From Oscillospiraceae bacterium (GTDB taxonomy: Bacteria; Bacillota_A; Clostridia; Oscillospirales; Oscillospiraceae): a DNA stretch of 9,739 nt. The stretch lies in the NCBI GenBank assembly GCA_017936985.1, contig JAGBEM010000102.1:1-9739 (forward strand), read 5' to 3'. A program made the translations under genes and the position numbers. The notes beneath the pieces were generated by a model. It was given only the letters and a program-made list of their open reading frames with translations. It did not search any database and was not told the DNA's origin. Positions 1-7,504 of the stretch are shown one piece after another. The stretch's first letter is position 1; every line of letters begins with the position of its first letter.

Positions 1-256
1 CCACCTCGGTCATTTCCTTATCTTCTTCCGTCAGCAGTTCCACCGGTATCTGCAATTCCGGTATTGTGTACGCTTCCGAGACGGTTTCCTCTGAGGCAGT
101 ATTCTCCCGGATCTGCTGTACCAGCTGGGGCATTACATCCATCACAGCCTCCCGGGCGGCGGTGTCCTCTCTTTGATTGGAGCGGGAAAGAAGCAGCGCT
201 CCGAAAACCAGCGCTGCCCCCAAGACCATACAAATAATTCCTGCTTTACTTCTCAT
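1..256 (-). CDS. Second sortase-like membrane protein, N-terminal part (truncated by window edge)
   Basis: About 85 codons are visible, starting at the ATG at 256. The protein opens with a short basic stretch (MRSK) and one hydrophobic segment at about residues 5-24. An acidic, low-conservation linker rich in E, Q and T follows and ends in EEDKEMTEV at the edge. Clostridial accessory sortases (class B/D-like) have this same N-terminal plan, and in them an EMTEV-like stretch directly precedes the first strand of the sortase barrel. The catalytic His, Cys and Arg lie outside the window, so the call rests on this resemblance and on position behind srtC and a minor pilin. The start overlaps the end of the upstream gene by 11 nt, which suggests translational coupling; only a weak AAAGAGAA-type ribosome site is seen. 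A likely job is wall anchoring of the finished pilus or of the LPYTG pilin. Another single-pass pilus accessory protein remains possible. Confidence 0.68.
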   Translation of the reverse strand, partial: MRSKAGIICMVLGAALVFGALLLSRSNQREDTAAREAVMDVMPQLVQQIRENTASEETVSEAYTIPELQIPVELLTEEDKEMTEV

Positions 257-923
257 TTTCTGTTCTCTTTCTGCCTGCGCAAAGAATCCAGCCGACAATA
301 AACAGCACGGCTCCAGACAATGCCATCACCGGGATGGGCCAGTTCAGCTGTCCGGTATAGGGAAGATATTCGTCTGGCGGCGAGGGCGGTGTGGTGGTCT
401 CCGGCGGGGTCGTTTCCACCGGCACCTTAGGATCGGCGGTCACGTCCAGCGCATATTCGTCATCCTGGAATTTTGGAACGGAGATCAGAAAGGGCTGGAT
501 GGGAGAGAATCCCCGGGTGGCATCCTGGTCATCCTGCCACACCACATACAGGCCCACAGGCAGATCTGTGAATACTGCTTTGCCCTCCGTAATGGGGGCA
601 GTGATCTTCTCCAGATCTTTTTCTTTCGCCAGAGTCAGCAGTTCTTCCGCAAGGATCGGATCATCCAACTTATCCAGCAACACATCACTGTCCTGCAGTT
701 TTTCGATCAACTGAAAGCTGTAATTGCTATCTTGTTTTACGATTTCGCCAACTTTGCACAGGTTCATGCTGCCGCTGTCCAGCAGCACATCATTCAGATC
801 CATAGAAAAGGTAATGCTGCCGTTCTGGGAAAGATCCGGTATCGGATCGGAAGCGGAAGCGTTGACCGCAAGGGTACACAGCAGAACCAATGTCAACGTG
901 AAAGACCATATTCTGTTTTTCAT
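246..923 (-). CDS. Minor (ancillary/basal) pilin with LPYTG sorting signal
   Basis: This 225-residue exported, wall-anchored protein has a signal peptide at about residues 1-25 (cleavage likely after ASA). A compact ectodomain spans about 30-165 and contains a GLYVVWQ strand and an ADPKV motif, as in SpaA/SpaH-type pilin subunits. A Pro/Thr-rich linker follows at about 167-184. The C terminus has a full sorting signal: LPYTG at 187-191, a hydrophobic segment at about 195-216 and a basic tail (GRKRTENEK). Its small size compared with the 548-residue major pilin, the Pro-rich stalk and its place between two sortase genes fit a basal or ancillary subunit. The start is firm: an AGGAGG ribosome site at 932-937 sits 8 nt before the ATG, and that ATG overlaps the stop of srtC by one base (TGATG). 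The Tyr at the variable position of the sorting signal differs from the Glu in the other two pilins. Confidence 0.85.
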   Translation of the reverse strand: MKNRIWSFTLTLVLLCTLAVNASASDPIPDLSQNGSITFSMDLNDVLLDSGSMNLCKVGEIVKQDSNYSFQLIEKLQDSDVLLDKLDDPILAEELLTLAKEKDLEKITAPITEGKAVFTDLPVGLYVVWQDDQDATRGFSPIQPFLISVPKFQDDEYALDVTADPKVPVETTPPETTTPPSPPDEYLPYTGQLNWPIPVMALSGAVLFIVGWILCAGRKRTENEK

Positions 924-1750
924 CAGTCAAACCTCCTTTTTTGGGGTTTCGGGACCATCAGGCCGATCAGCAGTATCAGCAGCATGGGGATCGCTAATAT
1001 AGGCGCTACGATGATCGGTTTGATCTGTATGGCATCTGCTGTTACACGAATGGTCTGGGCCTCTTCCTGGTTTTCAACTCGATGGCCCCGCACCAGCAGC
1101 CGGTGGGAGTTGACACCGTAGGGCGTACAGGTAATCAGCGTACACAGGTCTTTGCCCTCTGTGATCAGCAGAGCCTCGGTCTCGTGGGGTTCCACGATCA
1201 GGATCTGATCCACCTCATAGGTGAGAATCTCGTCCAGAACACGGAAGATGAACACATCTCCCACCACCAGCTTATCCAGATCGGTGAAGAGTCTTGCGCT
1301 GGGCAGACCCCGGTGACCGGAGAGCACACAGTGACTGCTTTCGCCGCCCACAGGCAGGCTGGTCCACTCCAGATGACCCACAGCGACCTGCAGCACCGCC
1401 TCGTCGGTACCGTGGTAGATGGGCAGGGTGACACCGATGGTGGGAATTTCAATGTAGCCCATGATGCCGGTGCCGCCCACGTCCAGAAAATTCTCATACT
1501 CTTCTTTCTGCTCGTCTGTCAAAACATAGTTGTTTGCCCTGCCTGCCAAGGCAGCGTTATATTCCCAGGCATCGTTCCAAAGCTGTGCGTACTGCTCCCC
1601 GTCGATATTTGCCACCTGCTCCACATAGGACGCAACGGCCCGGGACTGGTGCCTGGAGTTCCACCAGTCGGAGAAAGAGGGGTACAGCAGCAGGGACAAG
1701 CCTACGATAAAGACGATCAGCAGTATAATGGTTATTCCGTGTCTTTTCAT
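923..1750 (-). CDS. srtC: Class C (pilin-polymerising) sortase
   Basis: This 275-residue membrane transpeptidase cuts the sorting signal of pilin subunits and joins it to the pilin-motif lysine of the next subunit, building the covalent fibre outside the membrane. An N-terminal membrane segment (about 6-24) precedes the sortase barrel, which starts near MGYIEIPTIGVTLPIYHGT (97-115). The catalytic residues are visible: His146 in LSGHRGLPSA, Cys208 in LITCTPYGV and Arg217 in SHRLLVRG. A second hydrophobic segment (about 244-266) with a basic tail is the C-terminal anchor that defines class C. The lid seen in many streptococcal enzymes normally carries a DPF/DPW motif, but none is seen in residues 65-95. 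An AAGGAGA ribosome site lies 6 nt before the ATG, just behind a GC-rich stem-loop that separates it from the major pilin gene. It overlaps the next gene by one base. Confidence 0.95.
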   Translation of the reverse strand: MKRHGITIILLIVFIVGLSLLLYPSFSDWWNSRHQSRAVASYVEQVANIDGEQYAQLWNDAWEYNAALAGRANNYVLTDEQKEEYENFLDVGGTGIMGYIEIPTIGVTLPIYHGTDEAVLQVAVGHLEWTSLPVGGESSHCVLSGHRGLPSARLFTDLDKLVVGDVFIFRVLDEILTYEVDQILIVEPHETEALLITEGKDLCTLITCTPYGVNSHRLLVRGHRVENQEEAQTIRVTADAIQIKPIIVAPILAIPMLLILLIGLMVPKPQKRRFD

Positions 1751-1771
1751 AGGATTCTCCTTGCTCCTGCG

Positions 1772-1794
1772 CCGGGGGGCAAATGCCCCCCCGG
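1772..1794 (-). promoter_or_regulatory. GC-rich intercistronic stem-loop between major pilin and srtC
   Basis: Inverted repeat CCGGGGGGC / AAAT / GCCCCCCCGG, a 9-bp stem with a 4-nt loop and one bulged C, in the 66-nt gap after the major pilin stop. On the minus strand it is not followed by a T run, so it is not a classical terminator. It lies about 20 nt upstream of the srtC start. Likely roles (inferred) are protecting the 3' end of the abundant pilin message and partly blocking read-through, so that more pilin than sortase is made. Confidence 0.7.
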
Positions 1795-1816
1795 ATACGG
1801 AAATAGCTTTTGGTAA

Positions 1817-3463
1817 TTACTCAGCGGAAGCCATGCGCTTCTTGGTCACCAGCAGAACAACGGCTGCGGCAACCAGCAGACCGCCGAGTACGTAGAAGAT
1901 CGTGGTGCCGATACCGCCGGTCTCGGGCAGCAGAGCGCCCTTGTTGTTGACCACATCGGAGGACAGGCCTGCATTGGTGGAAGTAACTTCTTCCTCACCC
2001 TCGCCATAAACCTCATCAATGACGGTGAAAGAGAGTTCGCCTGTTACGACATTGCCAGTCAGGGAGTTGAGCACATCGGTGCGTTCTTTGGTCCACAGGA
2101 TATCGTGGTCAGCGGTGACGGTGAAGTAGATGTCATCAATGGAGTTGTAACCCTTGGGAGTTACGGTCTCGCACAGGCGGTACTCGCCGTCATCCAAACC
2201 GGTGAAGGTAAAGGTAGTGCCGGAAGTGGTCTCGACCTTCTCAATAGCAACCCAATTACCAGTGACATTTTCATGAGTTTCAGTGCCTTCGGCATTTGCT
2301 ACGAATTTCTCCAGGGTAAACTCGGCACCGGCCAGAGGCACCCCGTTTTCATCCACCTTGTTCACGACCACCTTGTAGGTGAAGGCGATGACGGTGTCCT
2401 TGGGAGTGAATTTGGGCACATCGGGCTCATAGAAGTTTCTGAACTCGCCGTAAACCTCGTTGACGTTGCCCAGATCGCCGAGAATGGCGTCTTCGTTCAA
2501 TTCAGACTTGTAGAGTACGGTGATGACGGAACCGGCCTTGACGGCGTCAATCTTGGTCAGGTCAGTGAAAATCACTTCAAAAGTACAGGTATGCTCGTCA
2601 TCGGTGCCTTCGTTGTGAGTGGAGCCGGGGACCTTCACTTCGTATCCGTCGGTGATCTCGGTATCATCAACATACACCTTGACGGTATCAGGCTGGAAAG
2701 TCAGACCCTTTTCTTCGGTATCGTGGAAGGTGAAGGGGTAGGCCTCACCATATGTAACAAACAGATTGAAGCTGCTGGGAATGGTAGTGGTCAGCTTGAA
2801 ATCGATCAAATCGCCGATGTCGTGGTCGGCAGAGTCGTGCCACTGAATCTCATCCTCGGAGGTGTTGGAGTCGTTCTTGTCGTCGATCTTCTTTTCAACG
2901 ACAACGGTTTCGGCCTTGGGGTTGACGACGGAGTTCTCCACCACTTCCAGAATGATTTCGGTGGCAGTATCTTTATCCAGAACACTTTCAGCGTCCTTCA
3001 CCAGATAGTAACCGGGAGCCAGGCCAGCAATAACGTAAGCATCGTCGCCCTCTTCACTTGCAGCGCAGGGGGTGCCCAGGGTCAGATCAGCAACAAAGTC
3101 GTTCAGAGACAGCGTTCCCGCAGCCAGAGCGGCAGCGACATCGCTTGCTTCCGTGGAGTAAATATCTTTCCCATCGTCATCCTGACCGACGACTACACCC
3201 GTGCCGGTGTACTCGACGCCGCTGCCCCAGGTGATGTTGGACAGGACAGCGTTTGTGCCGTCAACACTGTCGGGATTGGCTTCGTCGGACAAGTCGCCGG
3301 CGAAGATCTGGTATGCTTGATAGACGTGGGGGTCGGTGCTGTTGGTATCGGTTTTGTTGATGGTAATGGAGTATTTGGTGTCTGCGGCAAATACGGGGAT
3401 GGCCAGGCTCAGCGCCAGGGCCAGCGCCAGGAGCAGAATGGCGACTTTTCTCATGTTCTTCAT
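1817..3463 (-). CDS. Major pilin backbone subunit, LPETG-anchored (SpaH/EbpB/FimP-like)
   Basis: This 548-residue shaft subunit is polymerised by the downstream class C sortase. A signal peptide occupies 1-27 (VFA-A). The N-terminal domain runs to about 180. A pilin-motif-like NPK at 181-183 supplies the probable acceptor lysine. The middle domain (about 185-355) and a SpaA/Cna_B-like domain (about 360-485) follow. The last domain carries the E-box YRLCETVTPKGY (428-439) with Glu432, the usual catalyst of an intramolecular Lys-Asn isopeptide bond; Lys369 in VNKVDENG is a likely partner. The C terminus has LPETGG (512-517), a hydrophobic segment (about 520-540) and a KKRMASAE tail. The length is normal for major pilins. 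The ATG at 3463 has AAAGGA about 12 nt upstream; the ATG three codons later is less well placed. The gap to the upstream tip gene is 55 nt, so the two are probably co-transcribed. Exact isopeptide pairs are inferred. Confidence 0.92.
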   Translation of the reverse strand: MKNMRKVAILLLALALALSLAIPVFAADTKYSITINKTDTNSTDPHVYQAYQIFAGDLSDEANPDSVDGTNAVLSNITWGSGVEYTGTGVVVGQDDDGKDIYSTEASDVAAALAAGTLSLNDFVADLTLGTPCAASEEGDDAYVIAGLAPGYYLVKDAESVLDKDTATEIILEVVENSVVNPKAETVVVEKKIDDKNDSNTSEDEIQWHDSADHDIGDLIDFKLTTTIPSSFNLFVTYGEAYPFTFHDTEEKGLTFQPDTVKVYVDDTEITDGYEVKVPGSTHNEGTDDEHTCTFEVIFTDLTKIDAVKAGSVITVLYKSELNEDAILGDLGNVNEVYGEFRNFYEPDVPKFTPKDTVIAFTYKVVVNKVDENGVPLAGAEFTLEKFVANAEGTETHENVTGNWVAIEKVETTSGTTFTFTGLDDGEYRLCETVTPKGYNSIDDIYFTVTADHDILWTKERTDVLNSLTGNVVTGELSFTVIDEVYGEGEEEVTSTNAGLSSDVVNNKGALLPETGGIGTTIFYVLGGLLVAAAVVLLVTKKRMASAE

Positions 3464-3518
3464 GATTTGCTTTTATCCTTTCTACATGACATTTTTTATT
3501 TTTCAGCCAATTTGCACA

Positions 3519-6500
3519 TCAGGAAGAGGAGGGATCCTCCTTTCTGCGCGATTTATGGTTATACAGCAGAATGGCCGCTGCCACTACCATCAGCAGCAAT
3601 CCCATTGTTGTATACAAGTAAGTACCGGTGCCTCCGGTCTCGGGAAGAATGTACATCTCCTGGTTTCGGATCTGCAGCAGCAGATCTCCTTCCGCATTCG
3701 TCCCATTGGCCGAAGCCCAGGATTCATCAGACAGGACTGCCAGGACCACCTGCCCCTGAGCGTCCTTCCGCGCGATGAACACGACAGGTCCATCCAGCGC
3801 ATTATATCCATTGGGTGCGGCGACCTCCACCAGATAGTGGGTTTCTCCCACCAACAGTTCCTCGATTCGGAACAGACCATCCTCGCCGATTGTGATGTCC
3901 TGCAGAAGGATTCCACAGGTATTCTCCGTACCCGGGATGACAACCGCATCTGTATCACTTTCCCCGACGGCAGCATATAGCTGGAACCGGGCACCCGGCA
4001 GCAGCTTATCCGGGTTGTTCAGGTCTGTCTTGGACAGCACTAGCGGGACATATTCCGGACTCCATGTGTTGCACAGCCGGAACAACAGCGTTCCATCTGT
4101 ATCCGATTCCGCCTGGAGGGTCGTCGTATAATCCTTGATCTGGACTTCTTCCACGCTGTAGGTAAAGAATGTATCATTCAGCCTCAGCGGCAGATCTTCC
4201 CACAGGTAATACCATCCGTTCTCCTGGCTCAGTGTGACCGATTCTCCGTAGGGTATTCCATCCTGGAGCAGATTGACCTCTACGCTGTCCGGATACTTTC
4301 CGTCGCTGCGTCCGGCCCATTCTTTTATCACGCTGACCGAGGTGAGCTCTGTGGTTTTCGTGTTTGTGATCAGGAAACTGATATCGGCGGTCAGATTTTC
4401 AACCTGGGTGTATTTATACAAGTTAACACCCATCGCACTGTTCCAGTCTGTGGTGGTATTGCCTACACCGCCGCTCACGCCCGTCAGAAGGTGGCTGCAA
4501 TAGGAAGCGTCCGCCACATAAAGAAGGTTCCATTGGAAAAAGACCTTCGTTGTCGCGCCGGAGTCCAGGATGATATAATTGCTTCCATCAAAGGACAGAT
4601 AGTTTCCGGTGGCATTGTTTTGCAAATAGGCGTTTGTGCCATCACTGGAAACTCCGGTGGCAGTCCACACGGCATTTTGGGGAACGGAGCCGGCGCTGCT
4701 TGCAATATCCGCAACCTCCACCCATTCCAAACTGCCGGATACATCTGCCAGGGCATTGCTTCCGCTGGTAAAGACGTATGCGCCGTCCTCCTCAAAGCCT
4801 GCCACCGCCGCGGCTGTGGTTATGATTCTGGAACCGTTGTCGCTCATGGTGATAGAAGAATAATAGCCGGGAATCGGGATTTCTTTAACGGTGTACTCGA
4901 TCTCCACACCGGCCCCGCTGTACTTCAGCAGCTCGTCCCATGTATAGGTCCAGCCGTTCTCGGCACTGAGCTTTTGAGCCGGTCCGGACTGCTCGCCGTC
5001 GGCATAAAGCTGGACTTCCACATACTCGGCACCGCTCTCACCATCCGCCCAACTCTTGGCCACGTCCACGCTGGTCGTTTCCACGTCGACCTCGAAAGAG
5101 AGGCTGTAAACGTTTTCGCCCCACTGTCCGCTGATCATATCCTGATAGCTGCCGCTGTCATATACATACACCTGCATATGTTCAACGTGGACTTCCAGAT
5201 CGACCTTGGCTGAGAGGACCTCTTCCGCGGTCAAGCCGGAGAAGAATACCGTAAATTCACTGAGCCCGGTTTCTTCAATCGTAAAATCAGTTGTGTGTTC
5301 ACCTGCGGAAAAATTGCCGTATATGACTTCGCTGTCCTCCAGAGCGCGGTCAAGCGACACGACGGTCTCCACATTGTATGTGCCGTCTTCGTTTCGGATG
5401 ACCTGGGACTCATGGCGTGCAATCCCCAGGTTCTCCGACGCGCGCTGTGTGAACAGCCAATCCCGGATCGCCTGTACATGGCTCTGGATCGTAGCTGCGT
5501 CTGTATGTCCCACATCGGACAACGGATTCAGTGCAACCGCGTTGTAGGAGGGGAAAGTCGATTGGCTTGCCGTTGTCTGCAGACCGCTAAGTCCTGTAGC
5601 ATCCCAGATTGCCCACTGGGCTGCTGCGATGTACTCCGATTCCACGCAGCAGGACAGATCAATCGTGATCTCGCCGGCTTCGTATGCCGCTGCCAGCTCA
5701 GCGCGCATCTCCTCCGCGGTAATAAAGGGATAGGAGTGACCCACGATACCCGACAGAGCACGTGCGTAGTCGCTGTAGTAGCTGATCTCCTCAATTGCAT
5801 AAGCCGTGTATGTTTCACCTGTTGTGCTGACCTTTGTGTCCCGGTCAGCACAGTAAGCTACCACATAGTTGGCATTTGCATTGGCGGACCACTGTACAGT
5901 GTTCGGCCTCCAGGCTTCCCGGTTTTCATATGGAACCAGCACATAAGTCAGAGTCATAAACTCGTTGACCCGGTGCGAACTGTACTGATATTCCAAATAA
6001 TCAGGATGGTGGTACATCAAGGTTCCGCTCACATTGATTGCGGAATAGGCCTCAGCGGAATCCTCCTCCAGCATCGGCAGTAATCCATAACCCATAATCG
6101 TGGGGTCGGCCAGATTGTAAGAAACATAGCGGACTGTATCGTCAGAGTTGCCTTCGATGGTCTGGATCCGCTCTACGGTATGCTCTGTGGCCGGGATATA
6201 TTCCGCCACCAGACCCACATGATCGGCGCTTCCGTCGTCGTTCCAGTCGAAGAAGATAATGTCACCGGCCATGGGCGTGTATCCCGCCGCACTTTCGTAC
6301 ATATCTTTTTCTTTCAGAACGTTGATCCAGTCGGGGCAGCTGGCATTCAGCGGGATCTCTTCTACCCCAGCATAGTCCAGACAGAAGGATACGAACATGG
6401 CACACCAGTCGCCGTAAGGGATACCATACCAGTCGCCGTAGCGGGTGTAACCCTTGATCTCACCGGATTCCGACACAATGTAATTTTTTGTGCTTTCGGT

Positions 6501-7460
6501 GTAGCCAACCTGACTCTTTGCAATCGCCAGGACATCCGCCGCGTATTCACCGCTGAGCTGATCCGGCAGACTTGCCTCCCAAGTCGCTGCTGTTTCCAGG
6601 TCTGCAGAGGGATCCGAGTAGCAGGAGAGGCTGTGCTCATGCGCTTCCTGCTGGCATATTAGATGCTTATCATAACAGCTTTCTGTATGTTCGTGATCGG
6701 GATCTGTTTCCCAGGTGCAGGTCTGTACCTGGGTCACTTCGTAACATTCGTCCGAATGGGTGTGAGGCTGTGCCTCCTCCTGACCGCAGCCATAGATGAC
6801 AGCAGCGGTATAGCAGGCATCCGTGTGGGTGTGACCCGGTACTTCCTCCTGACCGCATACATAAGTAACAGAAGTGGTATAACAGTCGTCTGTATGGGTA
6901 TGGCCCTGAGATTCCTCCTGGCCGCAGATCCACTCGACACTGTAACAGTTGTCGGAATGGCTGTGGGTATCATCCTCTGCCAGCGTGCAGGTAAGGGTCA
7001 TGCTGGAACACTGTTCACTGTGGCTGTGGCCCTGGGACTCCTCCTGACCGCAGGAAATGATCTGCTCGATCTGTGTACAGGCTTCTGTGTGGGTATGTCC
7101 CTGAGATTCTTCCTGATCGCAGTTCAGAACCGTTTCGGCCTGGGAAACGCAGGCATCCGTGTGGGTGTGACCCTCGGATTCCGGCAGTGTGCAGATCAGC
7201 TGACTCTGCTCCAGATAGCAGGCGTCGGTATGTTCATGGATCAGACATATCAGTGTCTGTTCGTAGCACTCATCTGTGTGGGTATGGGCTTCAATGCCAC
7301 AGAAGGTATCGGTCTCCATGGAGATGGCGGGAAGGATCAATGCATAAGTGGTACAGAATACAACCAAGCACATCGTAACGCTCAGAACTTTCGCCCAGAT
7401 TTTCTTGCGTTTGCTCTGCTTGATCATAAATTTGATTTCTTTCTCTAGTTTCTGATCCAA
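3519..7460 (-). CDS. Giant pilus tip adhesin: His/Cys repeats, CHAP, thioester domain, Cna_B/SpaA domains, LPETG
   Basis: A 1313-residue surface protein. Residues 1-48 are a basic head plus hydrophobic export segment ending in the clostridial motif CTTYALILPAIS. Residues 54-281 hold eleven HxHxxxC units. Residues about 305-462 are a CHAP-type amidase/peptidase domain with Cys353 (GDWCAMF), His414 (ADHVGL) and a polar EGN at 436-438. Residues about 475-675 resemble the TQXA thioester domain: Cys537 in YCAD and Gln615 in AAAQWAIWD would form the internal thioester used for covalent host binding. Cna_B-like repeats follow at about 795-870 and 1040-1115, then a SpaA-like domain at 1135-1245. The anchor is LPETGG (1272-1277), a membrane segment and a basic tail. 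The start is a TTG at 7460 with AAGGGGGG upstream; the ATG at 7427 has a poorer site. Position before the major pilin, and the thioester domain, fit a Cpa-like tip role. Domain borders are by eye. Confidence 0.9.
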   Translation of the reverse strand: MDQKLEKEIKFMIKQSKRKKIWAKVLSVTMCLVVFCTTYALILPAISMETDTFCGIEAHTHTDECYEQTLICLIHEHTDACYLEQSQLICTLPESEGHTHTDACVSQAETVLNCDQEESQGHTHTEACTQIEQIISCGQEESQGHSHSEQCSSMTLTCTLAEDDTHSHSDNCYSVEWICGQEESQGHTHTDDCYTTSVTYVCGQEEVPGHTHTDACYTAAVIYGCGQEEAQPHTHSDECYEVTQVQTCTWETDPDHEHTESCYDKHLICQQEAHEHSLSCYSDPSADLETAATWEASLPDQLSGEYAADVLAIAKSQVGYTESTKNYIVSESGEIKGYTRYGDWYGIPYGDWCAMFVSFCLDYAGVEEIPLNASCPDWINVLKEKDMYESAAGYTPMAGDIIFFDWNDDGSADHVGLVAEYIPATEHTVERIQTIEGNSDDTVRYVSYNLADPTIMGYGLLPMLEEDSAEAYSAINVSGTLMYHHPDYLEYQYSSHRVNEFMTLTYVLVPYENREAWRPNTVQWSANANANYVVAYCADRDTKVSTTGETYTAYAIEEISYYSDYARALSGIVGHSYPFITAEEMRAELAAAYEAGEITIDLSCCVESEYIAAAQWAIWDATGLSGLQTTASQSTFPSYNAVALNPLSDVGHTDAATIQSHVQAIRDWLFTQRASENLGIARHESQVIRNEDGTYNVETVVSLDRALEDSEVIYGNFSAGEHTTDFTIEETGLSEFTVFFSGLTAEEVLSAKVDLEVHVEHMQVYVYDSGSYQDMISGQWGENVYSLSFEVDVETTSVDVAKSWADGESGAEYVEVQLYADGEQSGPAQKLSAENGWTYTWDELLKYSGAGVEIEYTVKEIPIPGYYSSITMSDNGSRIITTAAAVAGFEEDGAYVFTSGSNALADVSGSLEWVEVADIASSAGSVPQNAVWTATGVSSDGTNAYLQNNATGNYLSFDGSNYIILDSGATTKVFFQWNLLYVADASYCSHLLTGVSGGVGNTTTDWNSAMGVNLYKYTQVENLTADISFLITNTKTTELTSVSVIKEWAGRSDGKYPDSVEVNLLQDGIPYGESVTLSQENGWYYLWEDLPLRLNDTFFTYSVEEVQIKDYTTTLQAESDTDGTLLFRLCNTWSPEYVPLVLSKTDLNNPDKLLPGARFQLYAAVGESDTDAVVIPGTENTCGILLQDITIGEDGLFRIEELLVGETHYLVEVAAPNGYNALDGPVVFIARKDAQGQVVLAVLSDESWASANGTNAEGDLLLQIRNQEMYILPETGGTGTYLYTTMGLLLMVVAAAILLYNHKSRRKEDPSSS
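6612..7289 (-). repeat. Tandem array encoding eleven HxHxxxC units
   Basis: Degenerate tandem repeats of about 55-75 bp, most alike around the codons for CGQEE and GHTHTDACY. Each unit reads H-x-H-x3-C, and in ten of eleven it is followed by a second Cys after 6, 8 or, once, 9 residues. Histidine pairs start at residues 59, 75, 98, 122, 145, 166, 187, 210, 233, 256 and 274 of the adhesin. Each unit therefore offers two His and two Cys, suited to one tetrahedral metal ion such as zinc; this function is inferred. The array lies just outside the membrane segment, before the CHAP domain. The mostly even Cys spacing fits small beta-hairpins. Confidence 0.9.
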
Positions 7461-7504
7461 GTATGTCCCCCCTTTGCGTTGCTTTTTTGGTAATTGGGCT
7501 CATG

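Noticed and set aside
177..1121. A 314-codon plus-strand open frame over the minor pilin and srtC, and similar long plus-strand frames over the tip gene
   Set aside because: They are antisense shadows of strongly supported genes, with no recognisable family features.
3527..3541. Small inverted repeat AGGAGG-N3-CCTCCT at the 3' end of the tip gene
   Set aside because: Only 6 bp, inside coding sequence and without a T run, so it is not a supported terminator.
2105..3778. A 557-codon open frame on the plus strand opposite the major pilin
   Set aside because: It mirrors the codon pattern of the pilin on the other strand, has low-complexity composition and no ribosome site. The minus-strand protein has a signal peptide, pilin motifs and LPETG.
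6612..7289. Regular repeats considered as a CRISPR array
   Set aside because: The repeats are degenerate, in frame and encode the HxHxxxC protein pattern, with no identical repeat or spacer structure.
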